This document shows, piece after piece, positions 9,914-18,688 of a stretch of DNA of 64,000 nt. Source of the DNA: Parapedobacter sp035556095 (lineage in GTDB: Bacteria; Bacteroidota; Bacteroidia; Sphingobacteriales; Sphingobacteriaceae); assembly GCF_035556095.1 (NCBI RefSeq), contig NZ_DATMFT010000022.1, positions 124,001 to 188,000 of the forward strand. Direction: 5' to 3'. The notes under the pieces were generated by a model. It was not told the origin of the DNA and ran no database searches. It was given only the letters and a program-made list of their open reading frames with translations. Position 1 is the stretch's first letter; each line of letters begins with the position of its first letter. The position numbers and the translations under genes are program-made.

Positions 9914-10060
9914 AGCCATTGCGCGTTAGCTGTACTTCGGCCGTTGTTTGGCGAAATCGGCCGTATCGCCGCTGCCGTAGGATACTTCGCTTGGAAACTG
10001 ATGATAGACAACAACCTCGAAGAGGCACTACGTATTGGGGGTGATTGGCAGTGGGACTAA
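9914..10060 (+). pseudogene. orphan open frame, possible gene remnant
   Basis: Between terC and the GNAT gene one frame stays open for 48 codons. It reads like real protein, with ...LFGEIGRIAAAVGYFAWK followed by LMIDNNLEEALRIGGDWQWD and a stop. No convincing start or ribosome site precedes it, and a stop (TGA, 9911-9913) bounds it upstream. It looks like the C-terminal tail of a lost gene, but I do not recognise the family. Confidence 0.3.
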
Positions 10061-10066
10061 TGCGCG

Positions 10067-10348
10067 CTAGAATAATACGTCTTGTATATCTTGGGTTTTC
10101 TTAAAAACACTTTTTGCATAAGGACATAGAGGCAGAATTTTGAGCCCATTTTCACGAGCAAATTCCACCGCTTCCATCACCAGATTTCTGCCGATTCCTT
10201 GCCCTGAAAAATCGGGGCTCACTTCGGTATGGTCAATGATAAATTTATGTTCACCTGCCCATGTATAGGTCATTAAACCCGCTTTTTCTTCATCCACCAA
10301 AGCCGTGAATTGTCCCTTTTTCCCGTTGTCATCTCGTTTAATTTCCAT
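10067..10348 (-). CDS. small GNAT-type N-acetyltransferase
   Basis: The 93-residue protein is a compact acetyl-CoA-binding fold of the YjdJ/NATD1 kind (COG2388). Motif A is visible as SGQGIGRNLV, followed by EFARENGLKILPLCPYA. I chose the ATG at 10348 because an AGGGAG ribosome site sits just before it, and because the longer frame would run into the prolyl oligopeptidase gene. It lies 25 bases after that gene's stop, on the same strand. The substrate is unknown. Confidence 0.8.
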   Translation of the reverse strand: MEIKRDDNGKKGQFTALVDEEKAGLMTYTWAGEHKFIIDHTEVSPDFSGQGIGRNLVMEAVEFARENGLKILPLCPYAKSVFKKTQDIQDVLF

Positions 10349-10373
10349 TTGCTCCCTTATTTGAATTACTTCG

Positions 10374-12515
10374 TCATTCGGTATAGGCAGTTTCCGTATT
10401 TTGAAACAGGAATGCCCATTTATCGGCCTGCTCAGCAATAATCATGGCCGTGGGTTTACCTGCGCCATGCCCCGCCTTTGTTTCAATACGGATGAGCACA
10501 GGATTTGGTCCCGCGTGGTATTCCTGCAAGCGCGCGGCAAACTTAAACGAGTGTGCGGGAACCACGCGGTCGTCATGATCCGCCGTGGTAACCATCGTTG
10601 CCGGGTAAGCCGTACCGGCTTTCAGCGCATGGTAAGGCGAGTACATATGCAAATAGTTAAACATTTCGGCATTATCATCGGCAGTCCCGTAATCGTAAGC
10701 CCATCCTGCCCCCGCCGTAAACTTATGGTAACGCAGCATATCCAACACACCCACAGCCGGCAGGGCCACTTTGAACAATTCAGGCCGCTGTGTCATAACC
10801 GCCCCCACCAGCAAACCACCGTTGGAACCACCTGCGATACCCAGCTTTCCGGGTGACGTATATCCTTCATCAATGAGGTATTCAGCGGCTGTAATGAAGT
10901 CGTCAAATACATTTTGCTTCTGGAGTTTTGTGCCGGCTTCATGCCATTTCTGGCCATACTCACCACCGCCACGCAGATTAGCTACGGCATATACACCTCC
11001 CTGCTCAAGCAGAATAATATTAGATGTGCTGAATGAAGGTGTCAGGCTAATGTTGAAACCTCCGTATCCATAAAGTAGTGTCGGGTTGCTTCCATCAAGC
11101 ACAAGTCCTTTTTTATGCGTGATGATCATCGGTACCCTCGTGCCGTCTTGGGAAGTATAAAACACCTGTTTGGATTCATACTGCGTTGGATCGAAATCCA
11201 CACCCGACGCTTTATATAATTCGGATTCGCCCGAAGCGATATCATATTTAAAAATGGTAGGTGGATACACATAAGAAGTAAACGAATAATACAAATCCGT
11301 GTCCGTTGTTTTCGCACTGAAGCCCCCTGCCGAACCCACATCTGGCAGTTCAATGGTACGCTCAAGTTTCCCGCTTCGGTCATATTGCAACACCATAGAC
11401 GTCGCATCCTTTAGGTAATTCGCAAAGATCTTACCGCCACCAGTGCCAGCATTAAGCACATGCTTGGCTTCGGGAATTAAGTCCACCCAGTTTTCCGGCT
11501 TCGGATTATCGGCATCAACCGTAACGATTTTTCCGTTTGGTGCATCTAGGTTTGTGTAAATAAACAACCTATCGCCGTCGTTGTCGATAATCGCGTGGTC
11601 TTTTTCAAAATTATTGACCACATTTACAATGGGACTGCCCGATTTGGATAAATCCTGGATATATAATTCGCCACCGCTGGTTGTATTAGCTGCGGTGATA
11701 ATGAGGAATCGCTCATCTTCGGTGAGGTATCCACCGATATAACGCCGGGGAGTGCTCGAACCGCCAAAGATAAGCGTGTCTTCGTTTTGCGGGGCCTCAA
11801 GTTTATGGAAGAAAAGCTGATGCTGATCAGTCACCCCCGAAAGTGTACTGCCTTCGTCAGGCTTATCGTAGCTGCTATAATAAAACCCTTCATTGCCGCG
11901 CCATGCCAGGTCGCTGAACTTCACGTCTACCAACGTGTCACCTACTATAGACTTGTCTTCCGCCCGAATAACGACAACTTTACGCCAGTCGGAACCGCCT
12001 TCCGACAACTGGTAAGCAACTAGGCTACCATCGCGTGAAAATGCGATACCGGCTAGGGACGTGGTGCCATCTTCCGAAAATTTATTTGGATCAAGAAAAA
12101 CCTCCACATTACCATCTTCGCCTTTCTGGCGGTACAGCACACTTTGGTTCTGCAACCCGTCGTTCTTGTAGAAATAGGTATAATCACCCTCTTTAAACGG
12201 TGCGGAGAATTTTTCGTAATTCCACAGTTTTTCCAATCGCTTATAAATCGCATCACGGAAAGGGATTTGCTCCAGATAGGCTTCGGTTACCTTATTTTGC
12301 TCCGATACCCACGCCTTTGTATCATCCGCCATATCGTTTTCAAGCCAGCGGTAAGGGTCTGGCACCTCCGTGCCGAAATAATCATCTGTTACATCTCCTT
12401 TTCCCGTTGCCGGATAAGGTAGAAGACTGATCTCTTCTGCAGGCTGGATAGCCTGCTGGTTTTGACAGGCGGTAACAATCGTAGCCAATACGATAAGTTT
12501 TAAATTTTTATTCAT
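10374..12515 (-). CDS. prolyl oligopeptidase, S9A serine peptidase (lipoprotein)
   Basis: The enzyme cleaves after proline in short peptides. From the ATG at 12515 the protein is 713 residues and starts with a lipoprotein signal (LIVLATIVTAC), so it is probably periplasmic. The S9 N-terminal landmark DPYRWLEN and the seven-blade propeller precede the alpha/beta-hydrolase domain. The catalytic triad is intact: Ser in GGSNGG (about 564), Asp in ADHDDRV (about 648) and His in AGHGAGKP (about 683). The longer frame to 12656 adds an unlikely basic/cysteine stretch. A minus-strand TAGCTTTG box at 12551-12558 is a plausible promoter. Confidence 0.92.
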   Translation of the reverse strand: MNKNLKLIVLATIVTACQNQQAIQPAEEISLLPYPATGKGDVTDDYFGTEVPDPYRWLENDMADDTKAWVSEQNKVTEAYLEQIPFRDAIYKRLEKLWNYEKFSAPFKEGDYTYFYKNDGLQNQSVLYRQKGEDGNVEVFLDPNKFSEDGTTSLAGIAFSRDGSLVAYQLSEGGSDWRKVVVIRAEDKSIVGDTLVDVKFSDLAWRGNEGFYYSSYDKPDEGSTLSGVTDQHQLFFHKLEAPQNEDTLIFGGSSTPRRYIGGYLTEDERFLIITAANTTSGGELYIQDLSKSGSPIVNVVNNFEKDHAIIDNDGDRLFIYTNLDAPNGKIVTVDADNPKPENWVDLIPEAKHVLNAGTGGGKIFANYLKDATSMVLQYDRSGKLERTIELPDVGSAGGFSAKTTDTDLYYSFTSYVYPPTIFKYDIASGESELYKASGVDFDPTQYESKQVFYTSQDGTRVPMIITHKKGLVLDGSNPTLLYGYGGFNISLTPSFSTSNIILLEQGGVYAVANLRGGGEYGQKWHEAGTKLQKQNVFDDFITAAEYLIDEGYTSPGKLGIAGGSNGGLLVGAVMTQRPELFKVALPAVGVLDMLRYHKFTAGAGWAYDYGTADDNAEMFNYLHMYSPYHALKAGTAYPATMVTTADHDDRVVPAHSFKFAARLQEYHAGPNPVLIRIETKAGHGAGKPTAMIIAEQADKWAFLFQNTETAYTE

Positions 12516-12550
12516 GGTGCAATAGTCTTCGATAACCCATCCGACTAAAG

Positions 12551-12558
12551 CAAAGCTA
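12551..12558 (-). promoter_or_regulatory. -7 box for the prolyl oligopeptidase gene
   Basis: On the minus strand this reads TAGCTTTG, a full match to the Bacteroidota -7 consensus TAnnTTTG, 35 bases before the chosen ATG. No clear TTTG -33 box is seen at the right distance. Confidence 0.4.
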
Positions 12559-12691
12559 CAAGAATTTTTTAATTTTCCGCTGTAGAAAACCTCCCGCGGT
12601 CGCGGAGAACAGCACTCGGAGCTCACCGAAGGTAAATCAATGAACTTTCTTGGCACGCCAAGTGACCATATTGCATATAAAAGAAACTTAT

Positions 12692-12844
12692 CGTAGCGAT
12701 CTCATTGATGCCGAAAAAACGAACAAGATATCAATAACTTAGCGTAGCGATCTCATTGATGCCGAAAAAACGAACAAGATATCAATAACTTAGCGTAGCG
12801 ATCTCATTGATGCCGAAAAAACGAACAAGATATCAATAATTTAT
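12692..12844. repeat. three 51-bp tandem direct repeats
   Basis: Copies start at 12692, 12743 and 12794. The first two are identical and the third diverges only in its last few bases. Each begins CGTAGCGATCTCATTGATG, has a GAAAAAACGAAC core and ends AAGATATCAATAACTTAG. Within a unit ATTGAT and ATCAAT form a small inverted repeat. The block fills the divergent intergenic region between prolyl oligopeptidase and lpxH. It codes for nothing evident. It could be a regulatory array or simple slippage expansion. Confidence 0.9.
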
Positions 12845-12858
12845 CTAAGTTTGGCCGC

Positions 12859-13608
12859 ATGGCAATACGCGATAAAGTTTATTTTGCTTCCGACTTCCAC
12901 TTGGGCGCACATCCCCGTTCCGCAACGCGGGAACGGGAAGCGCGTATCGTCGCCTGGCTCGACCACATCAAGGCCGACGCCGCCGAATTATACTTGATGG
13001 GCGATGTCTTTGATTTTTGGTTTGAGTATGCCACAGTAGTACCCAGAGGCTACATCCGGTTTTTGGGTAAATTGGCCGAGCTGGCCGACGTAGGCGTGAA
13101 AATCACCCTTTTTAAAGGCAATCATGACATGTGGATGTTCGGCTACCTGAAAAATGAGCTTGGCGCAAGCATTGTCGACGACGAACTAGTTATTGAGCGG
13201 AACGGCAAAACATTCTATCTGCACCATGGCGACGGGTTGGGACCGGGTGATCGCACGTACAAAATTCTCAAGAATATATTCCGCAGCCGATTTTGCCAGT
13301 GGTTGTTTGCCCGGCTCCACCCCAATCTGGGTATCGGGATAGCCCAACGATGGTCGGCCCATAGCCGTATTGCTTCAGGCGGACAGGAAACGTTTCAGGG
13401 GGAAGCTAACGAATGGCTTGTAGTGTATGCGAAAGAACTCCTCGAACACCACTATTATGATTATTTCATCTTCGGCCATCGCCACCTACCGATTGACCTC
13501 GTATTACCCAAAGGCAGTAGGTACATCAATCTGGGTGAGTGGATAAACTATGATACCTACGCCGTATTCGATGGCAGAGAACTCGAGTTGAAGACATGGC
13601 CGGCGTAA
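12859..13608 (+). CDS. lpxH: UDP-2,3-diacylglucosamine diphosphatase
   Basis: The enzyme hydrolyses UDP-2,3-diacylglucosamine to lipid X and UMP in the lipid A pathway, on the cytoplasmic face of the inner membrane. The 249-residue protein has all phosphoesterase metal motifs: DFHLG at 12-16, GDVFDFW at 48-54, GNHD at 87-90, HHGDG at 122-126 and GHRHLP near 208. The ATG at 12859 lies only five bases after a TAAGTTTG -7-like box, so the transcript may have almost no leader. Its 3' end overlaps the next gene by 13 bases. Confidence 0.88.
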   Translation: MAIRDKVYFASDFHLGAHPRSATREREARIVAWLDHIKADAAELYLMGDVFDFWFEYATVVPRGYIRFLGKLAELADVGVKITLFKGNHDMWMFGYLKNELGASIVDDELVIERNGKTFYLHHGDGLGPGDRTYKILKNIFRSRFCQWLFARLHPNLGIGIAQRWSAHSRIASGGQETFQGEANEWLVVYAKELLEHHYYDYFIFGHRHLPIDLVLPKGSRYINLGEWINYDTYAVFDGRELELKTWPA

Positions 13609-14195
13609 TCCCCAACGGATCGGTTGCACCCGAAGCTATGGAGGCTATACTCACCCGCGGGCTCGCTATTCCCCACGAATCGTTCGTGAAACTTACCGAT
13701 ATTATCCGGGTCATCGACCTGCCAAAAGGCAATCTGTTATTCAGTGCCGGCAAACTCGAACGTGATATTTATTTCATGGTCCGGGGTATCGCACGTGTTT
13801 ATTATCATCGTGGAGATCACACCACTACACTCTGTTTTAACAGCGAAGGGGAAGTGCTGATTTCCCTAAAAAGTTATATTGAAAACCAGCCCGGCTACGA
13901 AAACATTGAATTGCTGGAACCGAGCAGGTTACTCCAGCTAAAAACCGGTGACCTCGATAAACTGTACACTTCGGATATACACGTCGCAAATTGGGGCCGC
14001 CGGTTAGCCGAGCAGGAATTGATAAAGACCGAAGAACGCCTGATGTCCAAATTGTTTAATACAGCATCAGAACGTTACCGCGAACTTATGCAGAAACAAC
14101 CCCAATTACTCCAACGTGTACAATTAGGCTATATCGCTTCGTACCTTGGCATCAGCCAGGTAACTCTAAGCCGTATTCGGGCGGATATCAAGTAG
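13596..14195 (+). CDS. Crp/Fnr family transcription regulator
   Basis: The 199-residue protein has a cyclic-nucleotide-binding-like beta-roll (about residues 20-125, with PKGNLLFSAGK and FMVRGIARVYY). A C-terminal winged helix ends in the recognition sequence YLGISQVTLSRIR. It lacks the cysteines of Fnr sensors, and no cAMP-contact set is obvious, so the ligand is unknown. The start overlaps lpxH by 13 bases; a downstream Met exists, but the frame is good from here. The neighbouring SMR exporter gene is a natural candidate target. Confidence 0.85.
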   Translation: MAGVIPNGSVAPEAMEAILTRGLAIPHESFVKLTDIIRVIDLPKGNLLFSAGKLERDIYFMVRGIARVYYHRGDHTTTLCFNSEGEVLISLKSYIENQPGYENIELLEPSRLLQLKTGDLDKLYTSDIHVANWGRRLAEQELIKTEERLMSKLFNTASERYRELMQKQPQLLQRVQLGYIASYLGISQVTLSRIRADIK

Positions 14196-14271
14196 TTTTT
14201 ATCATTTGTAAAAAGGTTAGTCCTGTTAATTGCGGATATTTGCACTGTTGACATTTAACAAAGATTAGCAT

Positions 14272-14601
14272 ATGAATTGGATTATCCTTATCATCGCCGG
14301 CCTTTTTGAAGTCGGCTTTACGACAAGCCTAGGCAAAGCAAAAGAAACCACCGGGACGGCATCGTACCTGTGGTACGGTAGTTTCGCAGTGTGTCTAACG
14401 GTAAGCATGGTTTTGTTGATTAAGGCCACACAGACACTGCCTTTGGGTACAGCCTATGCAGTATGGACCGGTATCGGGGCGGTAGGCACGGTATTGATGG
14501 GAATCATTTTCTTCAACGAACCTGCTACCTTATGGCGACTGATATTCATCACCACACTCATCGGCTCCATCATCGGTCTTAAGGTTGTTGCATCGCATTG
14601 A
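14272..14601 (+). CDS. SMR family exporter (Gdx/QacE-like)
   Basis: This 109-residue protein has four membrane helices and the essential proton/substrate glutamate at position 13 (AGLFEVG). The GTAYAVWTGIGAVGTVLMG signature in the third helix is typical of small multidrug resistance proteins, and the spacing favours the guanidinium-exporter (Gdx/SugE) branch over broad drug pumps. It lies downstream of a Crp-type regulator. No partner SMR gene is adjacent, so a homodimer is likely. No guanidine riboswitch is evident in the 76-base upstream gap. Confidence 0.85.
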   Translation: MNWIILIIAGLFEVGFTTSLGKAKETTGTASYLWYGSFAVCLTVSMVLLIKATQTLPLGTAYAVWTGIGAVGTVLMGIIFFNEPATLWRLIFITTLIGSIIGLKVVASH

Positions 14602-14645
14602 TTGGAGTGTCGTTCAATTTACCGACTGAAAACCATAAAAAAACG

Positions 14646-14653
14646 TACTTTTG
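14646..14653 (+). promoter_or_regulatory. -7 box upstream of prfA
   Basis: TACTTTTG matches TAnnTTTG and lies about 92 bases before the prfA ATG. The -33 box is not clear. Confidence 0.4.
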
Positions 14654-14744
14654 CACTTAGTTTTTACTGCACGGTATACGGTCTTTGTTCGGTATCTGGA
14701 GAACGGACACCCCAACCAAAGGCAGAAATCACAATTAAGGCATT

Positions 14745-15818
14745 ATGTTAGAGAAATTAAAAGCCATAAAAGACCGCTGGGACGAGGTGGAACGTGAATT
14801 GAGCAGCCCCGAAGCGATTAACGATATGAAGCGTTTCGCCCAGCTCAACAAGGAATACAAAGACTTGGGTAAAATTGTCGATCAATACCACATCTATAAG
14901 AATATGGTGAGTAATATCGACACTAATAAAAATATCCTAGCTAACGAAAAGGACCAGGAACTGCGCGAAATGGCCAAGGAGGAGTTGGATATCTTATTGG
15001 AACAGAAAGAAGCTAAAGAAGAAGAAATACGCCTGATGCTCATTCCCAAAGACCCCGAGGACTCCAAGAACGCTATATTGGAAATACGTGGTGGTACCGG
15101 GGGGGACGAGGCTGCCCTTTTTGCCGGTGACCTGTACCGGATGTACAGTCGCTTTTTCGAGGAGAAAGGCTGGCGCACCGAAGTAATGGATGTGACCGAA
15201 GGTACGGCGGGTGGCTATAAGGAAGTTATCCTGAAGGTAACCGGAGAGGATGTCTATGGTCAATTGAAGTACGAGTCGGGTGTACACCGCGTGCAACGTG
15301 TTCCTGATACAGAAACCCAAGGAAGGGTGCATACGTCGGCCGCATCGGTAGCCGTACTGCCAGAGGCAGAAGAGGTGGATGTGGAAGTCAATCCTGCCGA
15401 TATTGAAATGCAGACCTCCCGTTCAGGCGGTGCCGGAGGACAGAACGTAAATAAAGTAGAAACCAAGGTTCAGCTCACTCACAAACCCACCGGCATCGTG
15501 GTGGTATGCCAGGTTGAACGCTCTCAGTTAGCCAACAGGGAATTGGCCATGGAAATGCTGCGGTCTAAACTCTATGAGTTGGAAGTACAGAAAAAACACG
15601 GCGATATCGCTGCTAAACGGAAGACGATGGTTTCTACAGGCGACCGATCTGCCAAGATCCGGACATATAACTATCCGCAAGGCCGGGTCACCGAACACCG
15701 CATCGGGCTTACCATGTACAACTTGCCAGCAGTGATGGACGGTGATATTCAAGAGATTATCGATGCCCTCCAGTTTGCCGAAAATGCGGAGAAAATGAAA
15801 GAAGGTGCCACCGGTTAA
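14745..15818 (+). CDS. prfA: peptide chain release factor 1
   Basis: RF1 terminates translation at UAA and UAG codons in the ribosomal A site. The 357-residue protein is full length. The GGQ hydrolysis motif is at 231-233 inside SGGAGGQNVNKVET. The codon-recognition tripeptide region reads VPDTETQGRVHTSA, with PDT (187-189) at the place of the usual P-x-T. The RF1-specific N-terminal coiled domain is present. It stands alone and is followed by tRNA-Asp. Confidence 0.95.
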   Translation: MLEKLKAIKDRWDEVERELSSPEAINDMKRFAQLNKEYKDLGKIVDQYHIYKNMVSNIDTNKNILANEKDQELREMAKEELDILLEQKEAKEEEIRLMLIPKDPEDSKNAILEIRGGTGGDEAALFAGDLYRMYSRFFEEKGWRTEVMDVTEGTAGGYKEVILKVTGEDVYGQLKYESGVHRVQRVPDTETQGRVHTSAASVAVLPEAEEVDVEVNPADIEMQTSRSGGAGGQNVNKVETKVQLTHKPTGIVVVCQVERSQLANRELAMEMLRSKLYELEVQKKHGDIAAKRKTMVSTGDRSAKIRTYNYPQGRVTEHRIGLTMYNLPAVMDGDIQEIIDALQFAENAEKMKEGATG

Positions 15819-15835
15819 TTATTTTAAAATTTTTG

Positions 15836-15865
15836 TTTGCAAATAGATAAAACAAGCTATATTTG
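15836..15865 (+). promoter_or_regulatory. promoter of tRNA-Asp
   Basis: A TTTG -33 box (15836-15839) and a TATATTTG -7 box (15858-15865) are separated by 18 bases, close to the Bacteroidota arrangement, and end 19 bases before the mature tRNA start. Confidence 0.65.
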
Positions 15866-15884
15866 CAGACCCGAAAGGGAAGCA

Positions 15885-15961
15885 GGTTCGGTAGTTCAGC
15901 TGGTTAGAATACATGCCTGTCACGCATGGGGTCGCGGGTTCGAGTCCCGTCCGGACCGCCA
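15885..15961 (+). tRNA. tRNA-Asp (anticodon GTC)
   Basis: The cloverleaf is complete: acceptor GGTTCGG pairs with CCGGACC, the anticodon loop CTGTCAC holds GTC at 15919-15921, and the T arm contains GGTTCGAGTCC. The discriminator G and the CCA end are encoded. An intrinsic terminator follows ten bases later. Confidence 0.97.
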
Positions 15962-15970
15962 GTTTTAAAA

Positions 15971-16003
15971 GAGAGGTTGTCTCAAAAGGGCAACCTCTTT
16001 TTG
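15971..16003 (+). terminator. terminator of tRNA-Asp
   Basis: AGAGGTTG and CAACCTCT form an 8-bp stem around an 11-base loop and lead into a T-run. The position directly after tRNA-Asp fits its terminator. Confidence 0.85.
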
Positions 16004-16065
16004 TTTATGCCTTATTACGTCTACATCATCAAAAGAAGCCGACTTTCGGTTTTACATTTTTAATC

Positions 16066-16692
16066 TTAGATATACTTCATCTCCATCGCGTTGTGGATGA
16101 GCGCAGCCACATTGGTTACCTTAAATTTTTGAAGCAGGTTGCGCCGATGGCTCTCCACCGTGAGTGGACTGATGAAAATTTTCTCACCAATCTCCGCAGA
16201 GTTCAACCCCTGTGCCAGCCAATAAAGCACTTCTTTCTCGCGACGGGTAACCACCGGTAAATCTCCCGACTTTATACCGTCTATAATCTCCCGAACGTTA
16301 TTGCTGAGGCCCATCCCACCCGAAACAACCTCATGAATAGCATTCACCACTTCATCCCGGGAGGCATTCTTAAGCAGATACCCTGAGGCCCCGGCCTGTA
16401 GCATGCGCTGAATGATGCTGTGTTCATTGATATTGCTGATGGCTATAACCTTGCAGGCGGGATTTAACTGCTGTATCTCCGAACAAGCATCAATGCCGTT
16501 TTTGCCGGGCATATTGATATCTAGGAGCACGATATCTACTGCCCCCCGCCCGATGTAAGCCAACCCGGTATCGGCATCCGCAAACGTTTCTACAAGCCGG
16601 ATGCCGGGAATATCCTGCAGCATGAATGAGAACCCCTGCAGTACAACAGGGTGATCGTCGATGATAATGATGTTCAACAAATTACTATCCAT
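16066..16692 (-). CDS. NarL/FixJ-type response regulator
   Basis: The 208-residue regulator has a receiver domain with the acidic pair at 12-13, phospho-acceptor Asp 58 (VLLDINMPG) and Lys 108. The C-terminal LuxR-type helix-turn-helix contains SAEIGEKIFISPLTVESHRRNLLQKF. I chose the ATG at 16692 because it comes one base after the histidine kinase stop; an in-frame ATG at 16710 would overlap that gene. It is surely the partner of the adjacent kinase. Targets are unknown. Confidence 0.92.
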   Translation of the reverse strand: MDSNLLNIIIIDDHPVVLQGFSFMLQDIPGIRLVETFADADTGLAYIGRGAVDIVLLDINMPGKNGIDACSEIQQLNPACKVIAISNINEHSIIQRMLQAGASGYLLKNASRDEVVNAIHEVVSGGMGLSNNVREIIDGIKSGDLPVVTRREKEVLYWLAQGLNSAEIGEKIFISPLTVESHRRNLLQKFKVTNVAALIHNAMEMKYI

Positions 16693-16693
16693 A

Positions 16694-18688
16694 TCAAATC
16701 GGTATTTCAATATTTATGGTTGTTCCGCGACCGGGATAGCTATCTATTTCCACCATGCCGCGCAATATTGCCACCCGATTTTCCACATTTTTTAATCCGA
16801 GCCCCTTTTTGCCCACTTCCTGCGGATCAAACCCACAGCCATCATCTTCAACTGTTAAAGAAAGGGATCGATCGTTCTCGCTGCACTGTACGATGATCTG
16901 ACTGGCGCAGGCGTGTTTAATGGCATTATTGAGCAATTCCTGCACAATCCGGTACACGCCAATCAGAACGGGTTGCGGATAGGTGGTACTCAGATAGAAC
17001 CCATGGAATTTCACCGAAGTCCCCGGGGTATCCATAAATTCGCACAAGTCGGCTAAGGCCGGCTTCAATCCCATATACAACAACGACTCGGGCATCAAAT
17101 TGCGAGCTACCCGCCGCAACTCATCAACTGACCGGTCAAGCTCACGGATTACAGATTCCATCTCGTTATTCTGCACCGCCGTCTGCTCCCGCTCTTTGGT
17201 TGCTACCGCCGATAAGCGCAGCTTCACCCCCGCCAGCAAACCGCCCAGTCCATCATGCAGGTCGCGCGAAATCCGGTTTCGTTCTTCTTCTTGTCCTTGT
17301 AGGATGGAGTCGAATTGCTTGATTTGCTCCTGTTGTTTAAAGTTGAGCAGTTCTTCTTCATGCAGTCTTTCCCGCTGACCTAAAGCACGGCGGTTGCTAC
17401 GTGCCAATTTCCACGAAAAATAAGCGATCGTTAGCGCGATGGTCAGGCTCGCTACAAGCAACATAATCCAGAGCCGGTTTCTGTCAATTGCCGATTGCTG
17501 CCGTCGATTTGCATCCTGCAATTTCAAGATTTCGTTTTCCTGTTCAACCGTTTGGAATTTTTTTTCAAGAGCCAGGATTTTCAACGCAGTCTCGCTCTCC
17601 TGTAACGAATCCTTGGCCAACGCGTAATCGCGCATTTGTTCGAACGCCACCTTGTAGTTGCCGAGATGGTACTCTGTTTTGGCCATTTCGCGGGCATGCA
17701 GTAGCCGGTTATGGGAGATGGTATGCGGTACGTGGGTATCGGCAATTGCTAAGTACTTTTTCGCGTTCAGATACTCTCCCCAATCCCGGTAAGTCGCATA
17801 AATTTCAAAATAGAGATCACGAAGGGAATAATCGTCCAGCAAATCCTCGGCTATTGCAATCCCGCGGTGAAAAGTTGCCAATGCCCGCTCCTTGTTCTTT
17901 ATCCGCCGGAAATAAAAACCTGCGGTGCGGTAGTAATATGGGGCATAGGTCGAATGAGGTACTGCGTGTAGCTGTACCTCGGCGCTGTCCAAATAACGTT
18001 TTGCCTGATTGATATCGCCTAGATTCATCTCGTTTTTCGCAGCATTTACGTATACGGTCAGCTTATTCTCATATGCATGCGAAAAATTAGAAAGTGTATG
18101 TATCGCCTGCTGATAATACTGTGCTGCTGATTCGAAATCGTTGAGATTGCCGAGTATCAACCCGATGTTCTGTAGATGTTGGCTTACCGCGCTACTATCG
18201 CCCGCCATGCGTGAGTAGGGAAGCGCCCGTTCAATAATAATGTCTAAATATTTCGCCGCGCTATCCTGTGCCTGTAGTAAGGTACCGTAATTATTCCACG
18301 CTTTTGACTGATACACGTAAGCCCGTGGAAACGAATATTCGGCCAGCAGATGTGCGGCACGCTGGTAATAGGATTTGGCCTTCTCCATGTCGTGCGCATA
18401 GATCACGTTGGCACGGTGATGCCATAATAAACCCTGGTAATATGCACTCGGATTTACACCCATAATCCGCCTTGCCTTCTCAATATAACCGAACGCCTTC
18501 GAGGTGTCGCGGTCTGACCAAAAAAAACTCAGTTCGAGCAAACGCTCGATTTTCGTACTATCATCCGGCGATTGCCGTACAAGCTGCTCTAGGCTATCTG
18601 CAAAGGCACCTCCAGTAGACTCACCCTGCTGGGCAGATACCCCGATACAACACCCCCCTACAATTAGCAAACTAACAAACCATTTCAT
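16694..18688 (-). CDS. TPR-sensor histidine kinase (HisKA_3)
   Basis: The 664-residue kinase has a signal peptide, then about 350 residues of tetratricopeptide-like helical repeats. A coiled coil and one membrane segment (LWIMLLVASLTIALTIAYF) follow. The catalytic part has the HisKA_3 dimerisation box with the phospho-His at about 478 in SRDLHDGLGG, and a HATPase domain with an N box near 586 (ELLNNAIKHA) and DDGCGF near 615. The TPR region probably senses a periplasmic signal. It is cotranscribed with the NarL-type regulator. A 27-nt element shared with susD and a 16-bp palindrome lie upstream. Confidence 0.9.
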   Translation of the reverse strand: MKWFVSLLIVGGCCIGVSAQQGESTGGAFADSLEQLVRQSPDDSTKIERLLELSFFWSDRDTSKAFGYIEKARRIMGVNPSAYYQGLLWHHRANVIYAHDMEKAKSYYQRAAHLLAEYSFPRAYVYQSKAWNNYGTLLQAQDSAAKYLDIIIERALPYSRMAGDSSAVSQHLQNIGLILGNLNDFESAAQYYQQAIHTLSNFSHAYENKLTVYVNAAKNEMNLGDINQAKRYLDSAEVQLHAVPHSTYAPYYYRTAGFYFRRIKNKERALATFHRGIAIAEDLLDDYSLRDLYFEIYATYRDWGEYLNAKKYLAIADTHVPHTISHNRLLHAREMAKTEYHLGNYKVAFEQMRDYALAKDSLQESETALKILALEKKFQTVEQENEILKLQDANRRQQSAIDRNRLWIMLLVASLTIALTIAYFSWKLARSNRRALGQRERLHEEELLNFKQQEQIKQFDSILQGQEEERNRISRDLHDGLGGLLAGVKLRLSAVATKEREQTAVQNNEMESVIRELDRSVDELRRVARNLMPESLLYMGLKPALADLCEFMDTPGTSVKFHGFYLSTTYPQPVLIGVYRIVQELLNNAIKHACASQIIVQCSENDRSLSLTVEDDGCGFDPQEVGKKGLGLKNVENRVAILRGMVEIDSYPGRGTTINIEIPI

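Noticed and set aside
12692..12844. CRISPR array
   Set aside because: The 51-bp units are directly adjacent with no unique spacers, and no cas genes are present.
16694..18688. The TPR kinase as regulator of the susCD locus because of the shared 27-nt element
   Set aside because: The shared element alone gives no evidence of regulation between them; the genes are 38 kb apart and in different contexts.
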